A stretch of DNA of 64,000 nt from CAWKMN01 sp963850765 (GCA_963850765.1 CAWKMN010000009.1:434001-498000); one strand, 5' to 3'; shown: positions 9,226-18,160, numbered from the stretch's first letter. The notes: generated by a model from the sequence alone, not told the origin. Numbers and translations are program-made.

Positions 9226-10989
9226 ATGAATGAAACACTCAACCGCCGTTTAACCCTCTTGAGCATGGCCCTGGGTGGGATCAGCCTTGTGCTGCTGGCA
9301 CGTCTGCTGTGGTTCCAATTCAGCATGGATCCCGGTGTCAAGCAGGCGCTCGAAGAAAATAACGAGAATCGCCTCTATCAGAAGGTCGAGCTTCGCCCCA
9401 CGCGCGGCCTCATCTACGACCGTAACGGCCATCTGCTGGCGACCAATTCCTTTGAATACCGCGTCGGCATCAGCCCAAATCAGGTGGTGGACCGGCAGGA
9501 AGTCGCGGCCCAGTTGGCCCCGCTGGTGGGTATGGCCGAGGATGAGCTGTACCACGCGCTGGAGCCGGATGACGATGGCGAGTTTTCTCCCTATGTCCTG
9601 CTGGCCGGCCGCGTCGATTTTGCTTCCGGGCAGGAAATCGCGGATCTCGACATCGACGGCATCAAAATCGACCCGCTGCCGACGCGCATTTATCCCCAGG
9701 GTGAATTGATGTCACAGATCGTCGGCATTTTTGCCGAGGACGACCGCACCAAGGACTATCGCGGTTATTACGGCGTCGAGGGCTTCTACCAGACGATCCT
9801 GGCCGGGCAGAGCCGCCGCGTCACCACCAGCACCGTGCCGCTGCTCGAAGAGAATCAGGTCCAGGCGGGCCACGTGCGCGACGGTATCAGCCTGGTCCTG
9901 ACCATTGACCGCGACCTGCAATTTCTGGCGCAGGACGTGTTAACCGAAGCCATCGAGAACGACCCGGCAGCCACCAGCGGCACCATCCTGATCATGAACC
10001 CGCGCACCGGCGAAATCCTGGCGATGGCGAACTATCCGCCCTTCAACCCGGACGAGGCTGGCCCGGATAACCTGAAGCGCGCCCGCAACCCCGCCGTGAG
10101 CGAAATCTTCGAGCCCGGCTCGATCTTCAAAGTGATCACGATGTCGATGGCGCTTGACGCGGGCACCCACGATCTCGACTGGACCTATCACGATCCCGGC
10201 TGCGCGGAAATGGCCGCGGTCTCGATCTGCAACTGGGACCGTGTCTCACACGGCAGCCCGGATTTCGCCCAGGTCTTTATCCAATCGCTCAACACCGGCA
10301 CCGCCACCATTTATAAGCAGATGGGACCGGACATCGTCTATCCCCGCCTGCGCGAATTTGGCATCGGCAGCCCGACGGGTGTGGACCTGGAAGGCGAGTC
10401 GGGGGGTATCCTGACCGAGCAGGGCGATCGCAGTTGGAGCGAGGCGCAGTTCCTCAACAACAGCTACGGGCAGGGTGTGGCGGTGACGCCGCTGCAAATG
10501 CTGAGCGCCGTTAACGCCATCGCCAACGACGGCCTGATCATGCAGCCGCACATCGTCAAAGCGCGCATCGACGGCGGCGAGATCATCGAGACGCGCCCCT
10601 CCGCCAGCCATCGCCCGATCAGCGAAGAAACCGCCCACACCGCCCGCGATATTATGGTGCGAATCGTGCAGGAGAACCCGGATGATGAATTCGATTTTCC
10701 CGGCTATACTGTAGCCGGCAAGACGGGCACCGCCGAAATCCCCGCCCCCTATGGCTATGAGCCCGGAGCCTCGATTGCGTCGTATGTTGGCTTCCTGCCC
10801 GCCGATGATCCGGTCGTCTCGGTGCTGGTCAAGCTCGATCGCCCATCGGCCTACTGGGGCAGCAAGGCGGCCGCGCCGGTCTTCCAGACCTTGGTCGAGC
10901 GGCTGGTCGTCCTGATGGAGATCCCGCCCGACGACCTGCGTTTCCAGCTCGTCGCGCAGGGTGGCGACCCGTTCGAGCGCGAATACTGA
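9226..10989 (+). CDS. ftsI: Class B penicillin-binding protein (FtsI/PBP2-type peptidoglycan transpeptidase)
   Basis: A 587-residue cell-wall transpeptidase. It has an N-terminal membrane anchor (about residues 9-31), a pedestal domain with the RGLIYDRNG motif, and a C-terminal transpeptidase domain with all three active-site motifs: SxxK as S299-I-F-K302 (in EPGSIFKV), SxN as S354-L-N and KTG at 499-501. It should cross-link peptide stems in the periplasm-equivalent space during division. No PASTA repeats follow. Position after an FtsL-like gene and before mraY supports FtsI over an elongation PBP2, but the sequence alone does not exclude a sporulation- or elongation-type role. The ATG at 9226 has no strong ribosome site. 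Confidence 0.9.
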   Translation: MNETLNRRLTLLSMALGGISLVLLARLLWFQFSMDPGVKQALEENNENRLYQKVELRPTRGLIYDRNGHLLATNSFEYRVGISPNQVVDRQEVAAQLAPLVGMAEDELYHALEPDDDGEFSPYVLLAGRVDFASGQEIADLDIDGIKIDPLPTRIYPQGELMSQIVGIFAEDDRTKDYRGYYGVEGFYQTILAGQSRRVTTSTVPLLEENQVQAGHVRDGISLVLTIDRDLQFLAQDVLTEAIENDPAATSGTILIMNPRTGEILAMANYPPFNPDEAGPDNLKRARNPAVSEIFEPGSIFKVITMSMALDAGTHDLDWTYHDPGCAEMAAVSICNWDRVSHGSPDFAQVFIQSLNTGTATIYKQMGPDIVYPRLREFGIGSPTGVDLEGESGGILTEQGDRSWSEAQFLNNSYGQGVAVTPLQMLSAVNAIANDGLIMQPHIVKARIDGGEIIETRPSASHRPISEETAHTARDIMVRIVQENPDDEFDFPGYTVAGKTGTAEIPAPYGYEPGASIASYVGFLPADDPVVSVLVKLDRPSAYWGSKAAAPVFQTLVERLVVLMEIPPDDLRFQLVAQGGDPFEREY

Positions 10990-11104
10990 GTGGTGCCGGT
11001 CCCGCCCGCCCACTGGACAAGCGCGCGCGACCTTGTTACGATGGTAGTAGACTAACCGTGTTCTAACCACAGAAATACTTTGCTTCAACCAAGGGGAGTC
11101 TTGT

Positions 11105-11515
11105 ATGTCTATCAGCCCGCATGAAGCGCATATCCTGGTTGTTGAAGACAACGTGCCGAATTTCGTTCTGATCGCTCGTCTGCTGGCTCACATGGGCGTC
11201 AACCATTGTGAATGGAAAACGAGCGGCTGGCAGGTGGTCCAGTTTGCCGATACCCTGCCGCAGTTGGATCTGATCCTGATGGACATCCGGCTGCCCTACG
11301 AAGACGGCTACCAGGCGCTTCGCAAGATTCGCAACCATCCGCGTTTGGCGCAGACGCGTGTGGTCGCCGTGACCGCCGAGGCCAGCGAAGAAGAGATGTT
11401 CAAAGCCCAGAGTGCCGGCTTTGATGGTTTCCTGGGGAAACCGCTCGACCCCGACCGCTTCCCAGAGCAGATCCGCCGCATCCTGCAGGGCGATGCGGTC
11501 TGGGAATGGCGTTAG
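11105..11515 (+). CDS. Single-domain response regulator (receiver only)
   Basis: A 136-residue CheY-like receiver with no output domain. The acidic pair is in LVVEDN, the phospho-acceptor Asp in LILMDIRLP, the switch Thr in AVTAEA and the conserved Lys in LGKPLD. The start follows AAGGGGAG. It sits between ftsI and mraY, with its stop only 13 bases before the mraY start, so it is very likely co-transcribed with mraY. A receiver here is not part of a textbook dcw cluster and suggests that a phosphorelay touches wall synthesis or division (inference). Confidence 0.9.
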   Translation: MSISPHEAHILVVEDNVPNFVLIARLLAHMGVNHCEWKTSGWQVVQFADTLPQLDLILMDIRLPYEDGYQALRKIRNHPRLAQTRVVAVTAEASEEEMFKAQSAGFDGFLGKPLDPDRFPEQIRRILQGDAVWEWR

Positions 11516-11528
11516 TGCTGCGCCGCTC

Positions 11529-12548
11529 ATGAAAACGCCCGAACTCCCTTTTGCGCTCACCCTGGGTGCGATCACGTTTCTGCTGGTCGCGATCTGGGGC
11601 GGACCCTTTGTCGAGATTCTGCGGCGTCTGCGTGTCGGTAAACAGATCCGCGCCACCGGCCCGCAGACTCATCTGGTCAAGATGGGTACACCGACCATGG
11701 GCGGGATCCTGATCGTCGTGCCGGTCGTGTTGATCACGCTGGCGCTGAACCTGGCGCGGCTCGTGCAGGAAAAACTTACCGGGTCGAGTATCCTGCTGCC
11801 GTTGTTTGTCCTGCTCAGCTTCGGGCTGCTGGGTGCGATTGACGACATCGAAGGGATCCGCGGGCTGCGCGAGCGCGGCGAAGGGATCCGCGCGCGGACG
11901 AAATTCACCGCCCAGGTGGTCCTGGCGCTGCTCGCGGCTGTGGTGATGGCCTTTGTGGGCGGCGGCTTCCAGAACGCGAACGGCGTCTATCTTCCCCTCT
12001 ACGAAGAATTTATCGAAATACCCACGCTGCTGTGGGTACCCATCGCCGTCTTTTTTATTGTCGGCATGAGCAATGCGGTCAACATCACCGATGGACTGGA
12101 CGGGCTGTCAGGCATCATTACGGCCAGCGCTTTCGCGGCTTACGGCGTCATTGCCGACTTGCAGGGACAAACCTTCCTCACGCAGTTTTCGTTTATCATG
12201 GTTGGCGCGTGTTTTGGTTTTTTGTGGTACAACGCCTTCCCGGCGCAGATGATGATGGGCGACGTGGGAGCGCTGGCGCTCGGTGCGGCGCTGGCGACGA
12301 TTGCTCTGATGAGCGGGCAGTGGCTCCTGCTGCCGATCATTGCCATCATCCCCGTGGCCGAGACGATCAGCGTGATGCTCCAGGTGAGCTACTTCCGCCT
12401 GACGCACGGGCAGCGCCTCTTCCGTATGGCCCCTATGCACCACCACTTCGAGCTGACCGGGTGGAGCGAGACGCAGGTCGTGCAGCGCTTCTGGCTGGTC
12501 GGCATCCTGTCCGCGATGTTAGGCGTGGCGCTGGCGCTGCTGCGCTGA
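11529..12548 (+). CDS. mraY: Phospho-N-acetylmuramoyl-pentapeptide transferase
   Basis: A 339-residue polytopic membrane enzyme that makes lipid I by moving phospho-MurNAc-pentapeptide from UDP to undecaprenyl phosphate on the inner face of the membrane. The family's loops are easy to follow: MGTPTMGG, LGAIDD, the substrate loop NAVNITDGLDGL, MMGDVGALALGA and the C-terminal MAPMHHHFE. About ten hydrophobic helices are visible. The ATG at 11529 is 13 bases after the receiver stop; longer in-frame extensions overlap that gene. MurE, MurF and MurD do not follow, so the cluster is only partial. Confidence 0.92.
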   Translation: MKTPELPFALTLGAITFLLVAIWGGPFVEILRRLRVGKQIRATGPQTHLVKMGTPTMGGILIVVPVVLITLALNLARLVQEKLTGSSILLPLFVLLSFGLLGAIDDIEGIRGLRERGEGIRARTKFTAQVVLALLAAVVMAFVGGGFQNANGVYLPLYEEFIEIPTLLWVPIAVFFIVGMSNAVNITDGLDGLSGIITASAFAAYGVIADLQGQTFLTQFSFIMVGACFGFLWYNAFPAQMMMGDVGALALGAALATIALMSGQWLLLPIIAIIPVAETISVMLQVSYFRLTHGQRLFRMAPMHHHFELTGWSETQVVQRFWLVGILSAMLGVALALLR

Positions 12549-12743
12549 ACGAAACCGATCGAACAGACGAGACGCACCTTCCTATTCGGTCTTACCCCAA
12601 TTCAGTGTCGCAATTGCGCCAGTTCTCGAACGGATGATGCGATCCAATTGAGTGGGAAATTCTCAAAATATACGACATTCATAATCTTCCAGGGACATGC
12701 GTGAAATATGAGGATCGCTCTGCGGTGAAGGCTCTATGACGCA

Positions 12744-13322
12744 TCATCCCACATGGCGCACGGAGGCGCGATCCAAACCTTCGGGCACGTTGCCCGCCGC
12801 GAGATAGGTATAGCCCAGTCCGGCTGCGAAGGGCGGCGCACCCAGTGCGTCGAGTAGGTCGGCGTGGCGATCCACGGCGAACTGGTAATGCTCACCCTCG
12901 GAGAACGACGGCGTCCGCAGCACATCCTCGACCTCGGCCACGTTCGACATCACGCCAAACGCTCGGCACAGCCGGTACGCATCCCCGCCGGAGGGCAGGG
13001 GATCTTCGTCTTCGTCGTCGGTGAAATAGTTTGGCGTGGAATCGTACTGGTCGATCAGGTTGCCGTGTTCGTACAGCCAATAAAGCAGCACGTCGTCATC
13101 ATGATTGAGCACGGCAAAGGTGACGCACTGCAATTCGCGCGAGATCAGGGCGGCGAGTTCCTGCAATACGTCGGTATCCTGCTCCTCGCAATCTTCGTCA
13201 CAGATCACCGTCCAGCCGCCCACCGTCGGCGTCAGATAGGCGGTGCGTTCTTCGCGCTCCAACAGCTCGATCAGGCGGGCCTGATGGCTGTGGGCGGTGA
13301 TATTCGTGTAGAAGTTGCCCAT
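12744..13322 (-). CDS. Uncharacterised acidic cytosolic protein
   Basis: A 192-residue, strongly acidic soluble protein with no signal or membrane segment. Its features are an N-terminal GNFYTNIT, a Cys pair in VICDEDCEEQ and an Asp/Glu-rich stretch (FTDDEDEDPLP). I do not recognise a family with confidence. Good codon use and a GAGGAC site before the ATG support it as real. It lies 15 bases after the alpha/beta hydrolase gene on the same strand and is probably co-transcribed. Confidence 0.65.
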   Translation of the reverse strand: MGNFYTNITAHSHQARLIELLEREERTAYLTPTVGGWTVICDEDCEEQDTDVLQELAALISRELQCVTFAVLNHDDDVLLYWLYEHGNLIDQYDSTPNYFTDDEDEDPLPSGGDAYRLCRAFGVMSNVAEVEDVLRTPSFSEGEHYQFAVDRHADLLDALGAPPFAAGLGYTYLAAGNVPEGLDRASVRHVG

Positions 13323-13336
13323 CGTGTCCTCGTTCG

Positions 13337-14287
13337 TTAGCCGTGCAGAGTTTTACACAGATCCCCGACGGATTTCGGATAACGCTCGCCAAAGAGCGGA
13401 CTGTTCAGCGCGGCCCAGTCCAGCGCCAGCTTTTGCCCGATGATCGACGCGCAGTCCGAACTGGCCCAGTAGGCCGTGTGGCTGGCAGGGTTCCATCGCG
13501 TCAGCACCGTGCCCGCCGGGATCGCGCAGTCGATCACGCCGACGCGCGCGTACAACTCGATATAGTGCAGCGGAAACGCGATCGGATCGTGGCGGTTGTA
13601 CATATTCAGCCACATGCCGTTGTTTGGATCCACCTGAATCGGGGAGCTCAGGCTGTCGGCCAGTTTTTCCTTGCTGGCAAAGGGATTGTTGCGCAGCGCG
13701 TAGAGCGCCATCGGGGAGCCGAACAAAATGACATTCTTGATTGACAGGTGATAATTGGCGAGATAGTGCGGGCACGACGAGCCGCGCGTGTGATCCCACA
13801 CGTAATCGGACGCGATCACGCTGCCCAGGCTGTGCCCCACGACCGTCAAATGGGCGTATCCGTTGTCGTCGAGATCGTCGGCGCTGCGCTCGTTCAGATC
13901 GCGCACGCACTCATCGACACGCGCGTGGACCTCGCGGTAGACCGCTCCGCCCGCTTCATAGGCGATCACGTCCCCCAGCAGGCTGACCATCTGCTTGCGC
14001 GCCTGATACGTCAGGTTGATCCAGTTGGACAGCCGCATCCCGTTGAGCTTCAGCAGATTCAGCAGGGAATTCTGCGATTCCTGGGTGACCGGTGACCAGT
14101 AGGCCGACTCGAAGCGCAGGCCGCGTTTGGCGTTGATGTCGCGGTGGGTGATGTCGCGCAGGCGCAGCCGCCGGACAGCGCGCTCGAATTCGCGGGCGAT
14201 CGTTTTTTGCAGCGCGCGGGCATAGTCCTTGCCCTGGTCCCCCCAGCCGATGCCGTGTACGATGAGGATATTGAGCGCCTTGGTCAT
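13337..14287 (-). CDS. Alpha/beta-hydrolase (lipase-like)
   Basis: A 316-residue protein with an alpha/beta-hydrolase layout. Strand 1 is LNILIVHGIG (the oxyanion HG motif) and the nucleophile elbow is VVGHSLGS, with Ser as the nucleophile. Candidate acid and base residues are the Asp in MYNRHDPIAFP and the His in NPASHTAYW. No signal peptide is seen, so it should act in the cytosol. The pattern resembles lipase/PGAP1-type serine esterases; the substrate is unknown. The ATG at 14287 follows an AGGAG site. Confidence 0.7.
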   Translation of the reverse strand: MTKALNILIVHGIGWGDQGKDYARALQKTIAREFERAVRRLRLRDITHRDINAKRGLRFESAYWSPVTQESQNSLLNLLKLNGMRLSNWINLTYQARKQMVSLLGDVIAYEAGGAVYREVHARVDECVRDLNERSADDLDDNGYAHLTVVGHSLGSVIASDYVWDHTRGSSCPHYLANYHLSIKNVILFGSPMALYALRNNPFASKEKLADSLSSPIQVDPNNGMWLNMYNRHDPIAFPLHYIELYARVGVIDCAIPAGTVLTRWNPASHTAYWASSDCASIIGQKLALDWAALNSPLFGERYPKSVGDLCKTLHG

Positions 14288-14382
14288 GTGCCTGTCTCCT
14301 GATTTTATCCTTAAGTCTAGGGGTTGTGGCGCGCTTGTCAAGCAAGGGAAGAACGGGGGTTCATTTCACGAAAGTCCACGCA

Positions 14383-14615
14383 GGGGAGCACACAGGATGT
14401 GTGCTCCCCTACTGACATGCTGCGAACGATCTGGCATGTACCCGAAGAAGAGACGAACCGCGCAGAGAGCGGCCTCACCCCCGTCCGATTCTCCCCCTCT
14501 CCAGCCGAGCTAGAGAGGGGGAGGCTAATCCACGCGTTTCCCATTCCCTGGCTTGGCCGGGGAGAGGGAAGCGAGCAGCCCGCTTGCGGGACACTCGCCG
14601 GGTGAGGGGCGCGGC
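14383..14615. repeat. Perfect 13-bp-arm hairpin and G+C-rich palindromes
   Basis: The gap after the hydrolase start holds a hairpin with 13-bp perfect arms (14383-14395 and 14399-14411) around a GGA loop. There is no U-run, so it is probably not an intrinsic terminator. Two CCTCTCC/GGAGAGG palindromes follow (about 14490-14522 and 14540-14572). I see no gene between 14288 and 14684. Confidence 0.7.
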
Positions 14616-14684
14616 CTCGCGTTGGGCAACCCTATGCATATTACGGTAGTGGTCAACTGGTAAGTGATGACGCGACTTCCAGAT

Positions 14685-15301
14685 TCAGTACTTCACCGAT
14701 TTGGGGTTTCTTGGGCCAGCCCGATGAGAAGTCCTTCGGGGCCGCGGATATAGCAGAGTCGATACGAGTCCTCGTACTGAACCACTTCACCGACGAGCTG
14801 CGCGCCGTGTTTGCGGAGCCTGGCGAGCGTCTCGTCGATGTCGTCCACAGCGAACATGACGCGTAGGTATCCGAGAGCGTTCACCGGGGCGTTTCGATGA
14901 TCGGCGACTACAGGCGGGGTGAGAAATCGCGAAAGCTCGAGTCGGCTGTGGCCGTCGGGGGTGACCATCATGGCGATCTCGACGCGCTGTGGTGCCCAGT
15001 CCGGTGACGCGCCCGGCCCATTCTCCTTCGACCATGGCTCGCCCTTCGAGCTTCAGGCCAAGCTCGGCGAAAAAAGCGATGGTCTCATCGAGCGATTCGA
15101 CCGCGATGCCGACGTTATCCATCCTCTTAAGGTTAGATTTTTCTGATTTCATCGAGTTGCTCCTATTTTAACAAATCTTCTGCCGTCAATTCCGATTGTG
15201 CTATCATCTTGTCTGTCTGTAAACAGTCTAGGATTCTGTTTCCAACTACCTCTTATACCGTTTCAGGCACTCGCTTTCAACCCAAATCGGTGAAGTACTG
15301 A
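14685..15301. repeat. Perfect 21-bp inverted repeats flanking a VOC gene
   Basis: The arms are 14685-14705 and 15281-15301 (core TCAGTACTTCACCGATTT and its mirror). The left arm contains the stop codon and last codons of the VOC gene; the right arm lies in the gap upstream of that gene. The 100 bases inside the right arm (about 15153-15260) are clearly more A+T-rich than the surroundings. A 21-bp perfect match 600 bp apart is not expected by chance. Confidence 0.8.
14693..15152 (-). pseudogene. VOC-family (glyoxalase-like) protein, one +1 frameshift
   Basis: The two frames together encode a VOC protein of about 152 residues: MDNVGIAVESLDETIAFF ... RVTGLG in the first frame, then VEIAMMVTPDGHSRLELSRF ... 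YIRGPEGLLIGLAQ in the second. Paired beta-alpha-beta-beta-beta modules and the metal-ligand-type Glu in the PEG motif fit lactoylglutathione lyase-like or dioxygenase-like enzymes; the substrate is unknown. The extra base lies at about 14990-15000. The ATG at 15152 follows TAGGAG. The first dozen codons are A-rich, unlike the neighbours, and the gene sits between the 21-bp inverted repeats. Confidence 0.8.
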
Positions 15302-15354
15302 GATTGTATTGAACAATAAACCAACGGGTAACAGCCAGCCCCACTGATCACTGT

Positions 15355-15993
15355 CTACTCGTAGAGCGCCGCCAGCAACTCCAGGATCGGCACACCGCAC
15401 ACGGCCAGCCGGTCGAGGCTGTGATGCCCGCTGTGGATAATCACACAGTCTACGCCAAGCGCCTGCGCCACCTCAAAATCGTGGACGGTATCCCCGACGA
15501 ACAGCACGTCCTCGCCGCGGAGCGTCTGCCGCGCCATCCACTCGCGGGCCAGATCGAGCTTGCCGGCGGCGTGGTGATTGTCCAGCCCGATGATGTCCGT
15601 GAAATAACCCCGCAGGTCGAACTGCTCGACCAGCAATTCGAGCGAGGACTGCATCATCGCGGAGAGGATCGACTGCGTGATCCCGCGCGCCTGTCCCGCC
15701 GCCAGGATCTCGCGCACGCCGTCACGCAAGGGGCACGATCGCACGCGGATGTTGTACGCGCCCATGAATTCATCGCTGAGCTTCTCAAACGGATCGACGC
15801 CAAAATCGAAGCCCACCTTGCGATAATAATCGACCACGGGGAAGTCAAAAATGCGCTCGTAGATGCCGGCGGTCAGCGGTGTCAGGCGGCGCGGGGCCAG
15901 CATCTCGTTCATGATCTCGACGCACAGCCACGCATCGTTGAGCAGCGTGCCGTTCCAGTCCCAGATGATATGTTTGTACCTAAAATCCGTCAT
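15355..15993 (-). CDS. HAD-superfamily phosphatase (phosphoglycolate-phosphatase-like)
   Basis: A 212-residue haloacid-dehalogenase fold protein. Motif I is IIWDWNGTLLND, where the second Asp of the usual DxD is Asn (D-W-N-G-T), a substitution common in one HAD subgroup. Motif II is QSILSAMM (Ser), motif III the Lys in GKLD and motif IV LFVGDTVHDFEVA. A helical cap lies between motifs I and II. It should hydrolyse a small phosphate ester in the cytosol. A GGAGGA site 5 bases before the ATG at 15993 supports the start. The DWN variant makes me less sure of the specific name than of the fold. Confidence 0.85.
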   Translation of the reverse strand: MTDFRYKHIIWDWNGTLLNDAWLCVEIMNEMLAPRRLTPLTAGIYERIFDFPVVDYYRKVGFDFGVDPFEKLSDEFMGAYNIRVRSCPLRDGVREILAAGQARGITQSILSAMMQSSLELLVEQFDLRGYFTDIIGLDNHHAAGKLDLAREWMARQTLRGEDVLFVGDTVHDFEVAQALGVDCVIIHSGHHSLDRLAVCGVPILELLAALYE

Positions 15994-16020
15994 AGATCCT
16001 CCAAGGAGAATCGTTTAACA

Positions 16021-16055
16021 GAAAAACGAACGCCCCGCAACATTTCGTGCAGGGC
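16021..16055 (-). terminator. Intrinsic terminator of the second VOC gene
   Basis: On the minus strand an 8-bp stem (GCCCTGCA pairing with TGCGGGGC, one wobble pair; 16055-16048 with 16039-16032) closes an 8-nt loop and is followed by GTTCGTTTTTC. It lies 38 bases after the VOC stop at 16093. Confidence 0.7.
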
Positions 16056-16092
16056 ATCTCAAGGAGAACTCCGCAGACAACCCGCCAGCTAA

Positions 16093-16461
16093 TTACCCAC
16101 CCGGCTGGAGCGACTTCCACAGTGCGAGACGATTGCCCGTCGGATCGCTGAAGAAGGCCATTTCGCCCATCTCGCCCACGTTGAACGGCTCGCTTAAGCG
16201 TTTGCCGCCTGCCGCTTCGATCTTCCGCAGATCGGCGGCTATATCGTCGCTGTCAAGATAGATGATCACATTGCCCGGCTGATACTCGTTCCCAAGATCC
16301 GGCAGGCCCAGGCCGATCTTATTGCCCGTCTCGCCCATGGTATAAGGACTGGGGTCGGTCAGGTGCTGGAAATCCCAGCCGAAGACGTTCTGGTAAAACC
16401 GGGCGAGCAATTCACGATTCTGGGCGGGGATTTCGATGTGGACGACGTTACGCTTGGACAT
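16093..16461 (-). CDS. VOC-family (glyoxalase/bleomycin-resistance-like) protein
   Basis: A 122-residue single VOC domain pair. It starts RNVVHIEIPAQNRELLARFYQNVFGW and ends MAFFSDPTGNRLALWKS, the usual DPxGN-x-x-LW finish of this family. Members are small metal-dependent lyases, dioxygenases or binding proteins; nothing here fixes the ligand. The ATG follows AAGGAG, and the gene has its own terminator at 16021-16055. It diverges from the small hypothetical gene at 16544. Confidence 0.85.
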   Translation of the reverse strand: MSKRNVVHIEIPAQNRELLARFYQNVFGWDFQHLTDPSPYTMGETGNKIGLGLPDLGNEYQPGNVIIYLDSDDIAADLRKIEAAGGKRLSEPFNVGEMGEMAFFSDPTGNRLALWKSLQPGG

Positions 16462-16474
16462 GGTTTTTCGCTCC

Positions 16475-16503
16475 TTGTGGATATGCTACAATGGTCCTAT
16501 AAC
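16475..16503 (+). promoter_or_regulatory. Promoter for the 16544 gene
   Basis: TTGTGG (16475-16480) and TATAAC (16498-16503) with a 17-base spacer, in the short gap between two divergent genes. Confidence 0.5.
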
Positions 16504-16543
16504 ATCCATTCTAGCACGAATGTTCTACACATGACAAGTGGGC

Positions 16544-16885
16544 ATGACCTTCAACGCATTTATTGTTCATTGGACCATCGACGGTTTTGAGGTTCTCAAG
16601 CAGGAGCTTGCCCGCGCGGGGTTCGTAACTGAGCCGGTCGAGGAAAACTTGCGTGCCGTGGTGCCGCTGGCTCGTGTGGACGAGTTTGCTGTGATCTGCC
16701 GGTCGCGCTTTAATGCGCCTCAGAACTACATCGACCTTCAGTACCCGGCCGAGCGCCTGACGATCATCCTCTTTCGTGACGCCATGTTCACGATCACCAG
16801 CGCCGAGGAAAACGCCCAGGTACAGGCGTGGGCGTTGGCGCGCGGCTTGCCTCCCGAACAGGCTGATTGGGCGACCAGCTTTTAG
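16544..16885 (+). CDS. Small uncharacterised protein
   Basis: A soluble protein of 113 residues (115 if the GTG at 16538 is used). It reads as an alternating alpha/beta fold: FNAFIVHWTIDGFEVLKQELARAGF, then a hydrophobic strand region (LTIILFRDAMFTITS). No Cys, no signal and no known catalytic motif. I do not recognise the family. A clear promoter and codon use like the neighbours argue that it is real. Confidence 0.6.
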   Translation: MTFNAFIVHWTIDGFEVLKQELARAGFVTEPVEENLRAVVPLARVDEFAVICRSRFNAPQNYIDLQYPAERLTIILFRDAMFTITSAEENAQVQAWALARGLPPEQADWATSF

Positions 16886-16954
16886 TGTTTACCCGTGTCG
16901 CTGGTTATATTCTCTGCAACTATAGTCAGCGAAGTACTGTGAGAGGAAAACGTG

Positions 16955-17929
16955 ATGTTAAAGTTGCAGAAGATAAAGCGCCTGTTTCTGTTAGCCCTGT
17001 TGATCGCCTCATTGCCGGGAGTGGCGCTGGCACAGGATACCAGCACCCTGCCGGATGAGGTTGTGGTCGAGCGGGAGGGCTTTTTCCCCGAAGGAATCGA
17101 ATGGGACTCGGTGCGCGGCCGGTTTTTGTTGAGCTCAATCGGAGAGGGCACGATCTTCGCCGTGCAGGATGACGGATCGGTTACGCCCTTCATCGAAGAT
17201 GAAGACCTGATGTCAACCATCGGCATTCATATTGACGCGGCGAATGACCGGCTGCTGGTCTGTAATAACAATTTCGCGGTGACACAGGGCGAGGTTCCCG
17301 AAGGCCCGCAGGCGATGCTGATGGCGTATGATCTCGAAACGGGCGAGCGCCTGTTCGCCGCCGATCTGACCGATCTGGGCCCGGGCGACCTGCATTTTGC
17401 CAACGATGTTACGGTCGATGAAGAAGGCAACGCCTACGTAACGGACAGCTTCGACCCGGTGATCTACAAGGTCGATCCCGAAGGCAGCGCCTCGGTGCTG
17501 GTCGAAGACGAGCGTTTCGCTGCCGAGGGGTTTGGTCTGAATGGGATCGATTACCACCTGAACGGCTTCCTGCTGGTGGCGAAGTCCAGCGACGGCATAC
17601 TGTTCAAGGTGCCTGTCGCGGAACCCGCCAATGTGACGGAAGTTACGCTGGATCAGCCGATCATGGGCGCGGATGGCGTTGTGCTGGCGGAGAATGGCAC
17701 GCTGTACATCGTCAGCGGATCGCTGCAGCAGGTATCGCATCTCGCCAGCGAAGATGAATGGGAGACCGCCACGACAATCGAGACAGCCCCAACATCACAG
17801 CCCGCGACGACGGCTGCGCTGCGTGAGGGCGAGGTCTACGTGATCTTCGCGCACCTGAGTGATCTGGGCAGTGACACGCCCCCCGCCGCGTTCGAGATCG
17901 TGCGCGTCGCGTTCGAGCCTATGGGGTGA
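16955..17929 (+). CDS. Secreted SMP-30/NHL-type beta-propeller protein
   Basis: A 324-residue protein with a classical signal peptide (KIKRLFLLALLIASLPGVALAQ, cut after ALA) and a repeat pattern of six-bladed propellers (FFPEGIEWDSVRGRFLLSSIGEG, HFANDVTVDEEGNAYVTDSF, GADGVVLAENGTLYIVSG). The ligand residues Glu in PEGIEWD, Asn in FANDV and Asp in GADGV match the metal-binding positions of SMP-30/gluconolactonase-like proteins, so a secreted lactonase or a sugar/metabolite binder is possible. An AGAGGA site supports the ATG at 16955; a GTG 3 bases earlier is an alternative. Confidence 0.75.
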   Translation: MLKLQKIKRLFLLALLIASLPGVALAQDTSTLPDEVVVEREGFFPEGIEWDSVRGRFLLSSIGEGTIFAVQDDGSVTPFIEDEDLMSTIGIHIDAANDRLLVCNNNFAVTQGEVPEGPQAMLMAYDLETGERLFAADLTDLGPGDLHFANDVTVDEEGNAYVTDSFDPVIYKVDPEGSASVLVEDERFAAEGFGLNGIDYHLNGFLLVAKSSDGILFKVPVAEPANVTEVTLDQPIMGADGVVLAENGTLYIVSGSLQQVSHLASEDEWETATTIETAPTSQPATTAALREGEVYVIFAHLSDLGSDTPPAAFEIVRVAFEPMG

Positions 17930-17985
17930 TGCGTTCGCCTGCTCGGCCTCACTCATCTCTGATACCTGTGCAAAATTCCGTTTCT

Positions 17986-18013
17986 GTAGGGGCGTATTGC
18001 GATACGCCCCTAC
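17986..18013. repeat. 28-bp palindrome (GTAGGGGCGTATTG family)
   Basis: A near-perfect palindrome with one centre mismatch (TTGCGA). Other copies are at 8965-8992, 28596-28619 (degenerate), about 28794-28818, 42736-42763 and 49142-49169, all in intergenic DNA. Confidence 0.85.
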
Positions 18014-18160
18014 GCACTTTTCTCCCTTACATATGTCCGCGCCTCGAGGGTACATGCGTTCAGCGTAGTTTGCCTCCCCCCAAAAACGAGTAGGCCCGAA
18101 CCGTCGAGTTGTATTATACTGAGCGTAAGTATTGTTCGATTAAATGGAGAGAAAACCGAT

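Noticed and set aside
12632..12749. 10-bp inverted repeat GGATGATGCG (12632-12641) and its mirror (12740-12749) next to the hypothetical gene's stop
   Set aside because: Too short to exclude chance at this spacing and not linked to a gene boundary on both sides.
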